A stretch of DNA of 64,000 bases from Rotaria macrura (Eukaryota > Rotifera > Eurotatoria > Philodinida > Philodinidae), in contig OENT01000037.1 in assembly GCA_900239685.1 (NCBI GenBank), forward strand, positions 221,694 to 285,693. Reading direction: 5' to 3'. Positions 63,339 through 64,000 of the stretch are shown here, one piece after another (position 1 is the first letter of the stretch; each line of letters opens with the position of its first letter). Under the pieces are notes generated by a model. That model was not told the origin of the DNA. It worked only from the letters and a program-made list of their open reading frames with translations, and did no database searches. Position numbers and translations under genes: made by a program.

Positions 63339-64000
63339 ATTATGAATTCTGTCACTAAACCAGTATCATTAGTATTCAATTTCGATAAGCACCCTTGTCG
63401 TTCTTTCTTTTTCTATGGGGAGGATATCCATCAAGAGAGTGATTGTTCCGTTATCCTAAGTGTTTAGGTTAATGGCAAAGCAAACTAGCTCCGATTCTAC
63501 GAAATTATGGATGTTGTCATTTTTGTTTCAATATAATTTTTAGATTTAGCAGTATTTTTTAAACAAGATCCACCAGAGAAATTTTATATTCTTTCATCAT
63601 CCATCACAGACAGTGTCAAGAGTTGCTAAAATATATGGGATTTGAGTCATTACACTTCTAGGCACATGTGGGATCAAATAATGTAGTTTTTGATGGATCA
63701 ACGTTGTCTATTTGCTATCAGTTTCACTTTGACGAAGATTGTTGGAAAGTGTATTAATATCTTCTAAAAAAACGATACTTGAATTAATCTTTTTCTTTTA
63801 CTTATTTAGTTGACGATCGAGATTTTCTCCATCAAAACTTCTGTAGGTTTTACTGCAGTCAATTCATAGACGTTTCTTTTCCAATGATCTCGATTTTTTT
63901 ATCGCTTTTGTTTTCTGACCTCACACGTCTCTCATTTGCGTCATTCTTTCATTTAAGAAGTCGTTCATTGTTGCATCTCTTTAAGCTTTATAAAAAAAAA
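63339..64000. other. Right edge of the window
   Basis: It contains a possible alternative last exon of the XLF-like gene at 63544-63629 (acceptor TTTTTAG, in frame, ending TAA). The rest shows nothing recognisable. The window ends in an A-run. Confidence 0.35.

Noticed and set aside
1..64000. CRISPR arrays, rRNA, tRNA, spliced-leader RNA genes
   Set aside because: No regular spacer-repeat array, rRNA-like block, convincing tRNA box A/B pair or known bdelloid leader sequence was seen on either strand by eye; short RNAs could still be missed.

Overview
The window reads as nuclear DNA of a small-genome animal, most likely a rotifer (probably bdelloid). It is strongly AT-rich. Genes are split by many short introns (about 50-65 bases, GT...AG) plus a few of 0.5-2.5 kb. 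The recognisable proteins are metazoan: Integrator subunit 11, NDUFA1, an ABCA transporter, a two-pore potassium channel and an XLF-like end-joining factor. Beside them lie genes of bacterial, fungal or plant type: an L-fucose-permease-like transporter and a broken S1/P1 nuclease. The bdelloid assignment is inference. No rRNA, tRNA, CRISPR array or prokaryotic operon was seen.

Layout. From 135 to 44066 all eight genes lie on the minus strand: an unrecognised 12-exon gene (135-2499), an unrecognised gene with one predicted membrane segment (8315-13830), INTS11 (15470-20817), NDUFA1 (21300-21691), a Ser/Thr-rich protein with CDK-type and cyclin-docking motifs (22416-23688), a single-exon short-chain dehydrogenase (28323-29300), a full ABCA transporter (32302-39491) and a K2P channel (42607-44066). 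Then come two plus-strand genes, an orphan (45769-48288) and a TMEM272-like four-pass protein (48372-49023); a minus-strand S1/P1 nuclease pseudogene (50335-51266); a plus-strand leucine-rich-repeat/FucP fusion (56011-58050); and a plus-strand XLF-like gene (62691-63338). I built the multi-exon models by hand. Every model keeps frame across all its junctions, which is the main support for genes I cannot name.

Four non-autonomous DNA transposons are visible from terminal repeats and target duplications: a 382-bp hairpin element with an 8-bp duplication (24070-24451), a decayed hAT-like element rich in GGGTA (25854-26597), an 82-bp piggyBac-like element between TTAA sites (40184-40265), and a 743-bp Mutator-like element with nested palindromes inside an intron (46207-46949).

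The genes do not form one pathway. INTS11 (RNA 3' processing), NDUFA1 (complex I), ABCA and K2P (membrane transport) are housekeeping or membrane functions. The most unusual items are the LRR-FucP fusion, which lacks one of the two key acidic residues of FucP, the decayed nuclease, and the XLF-like gene.
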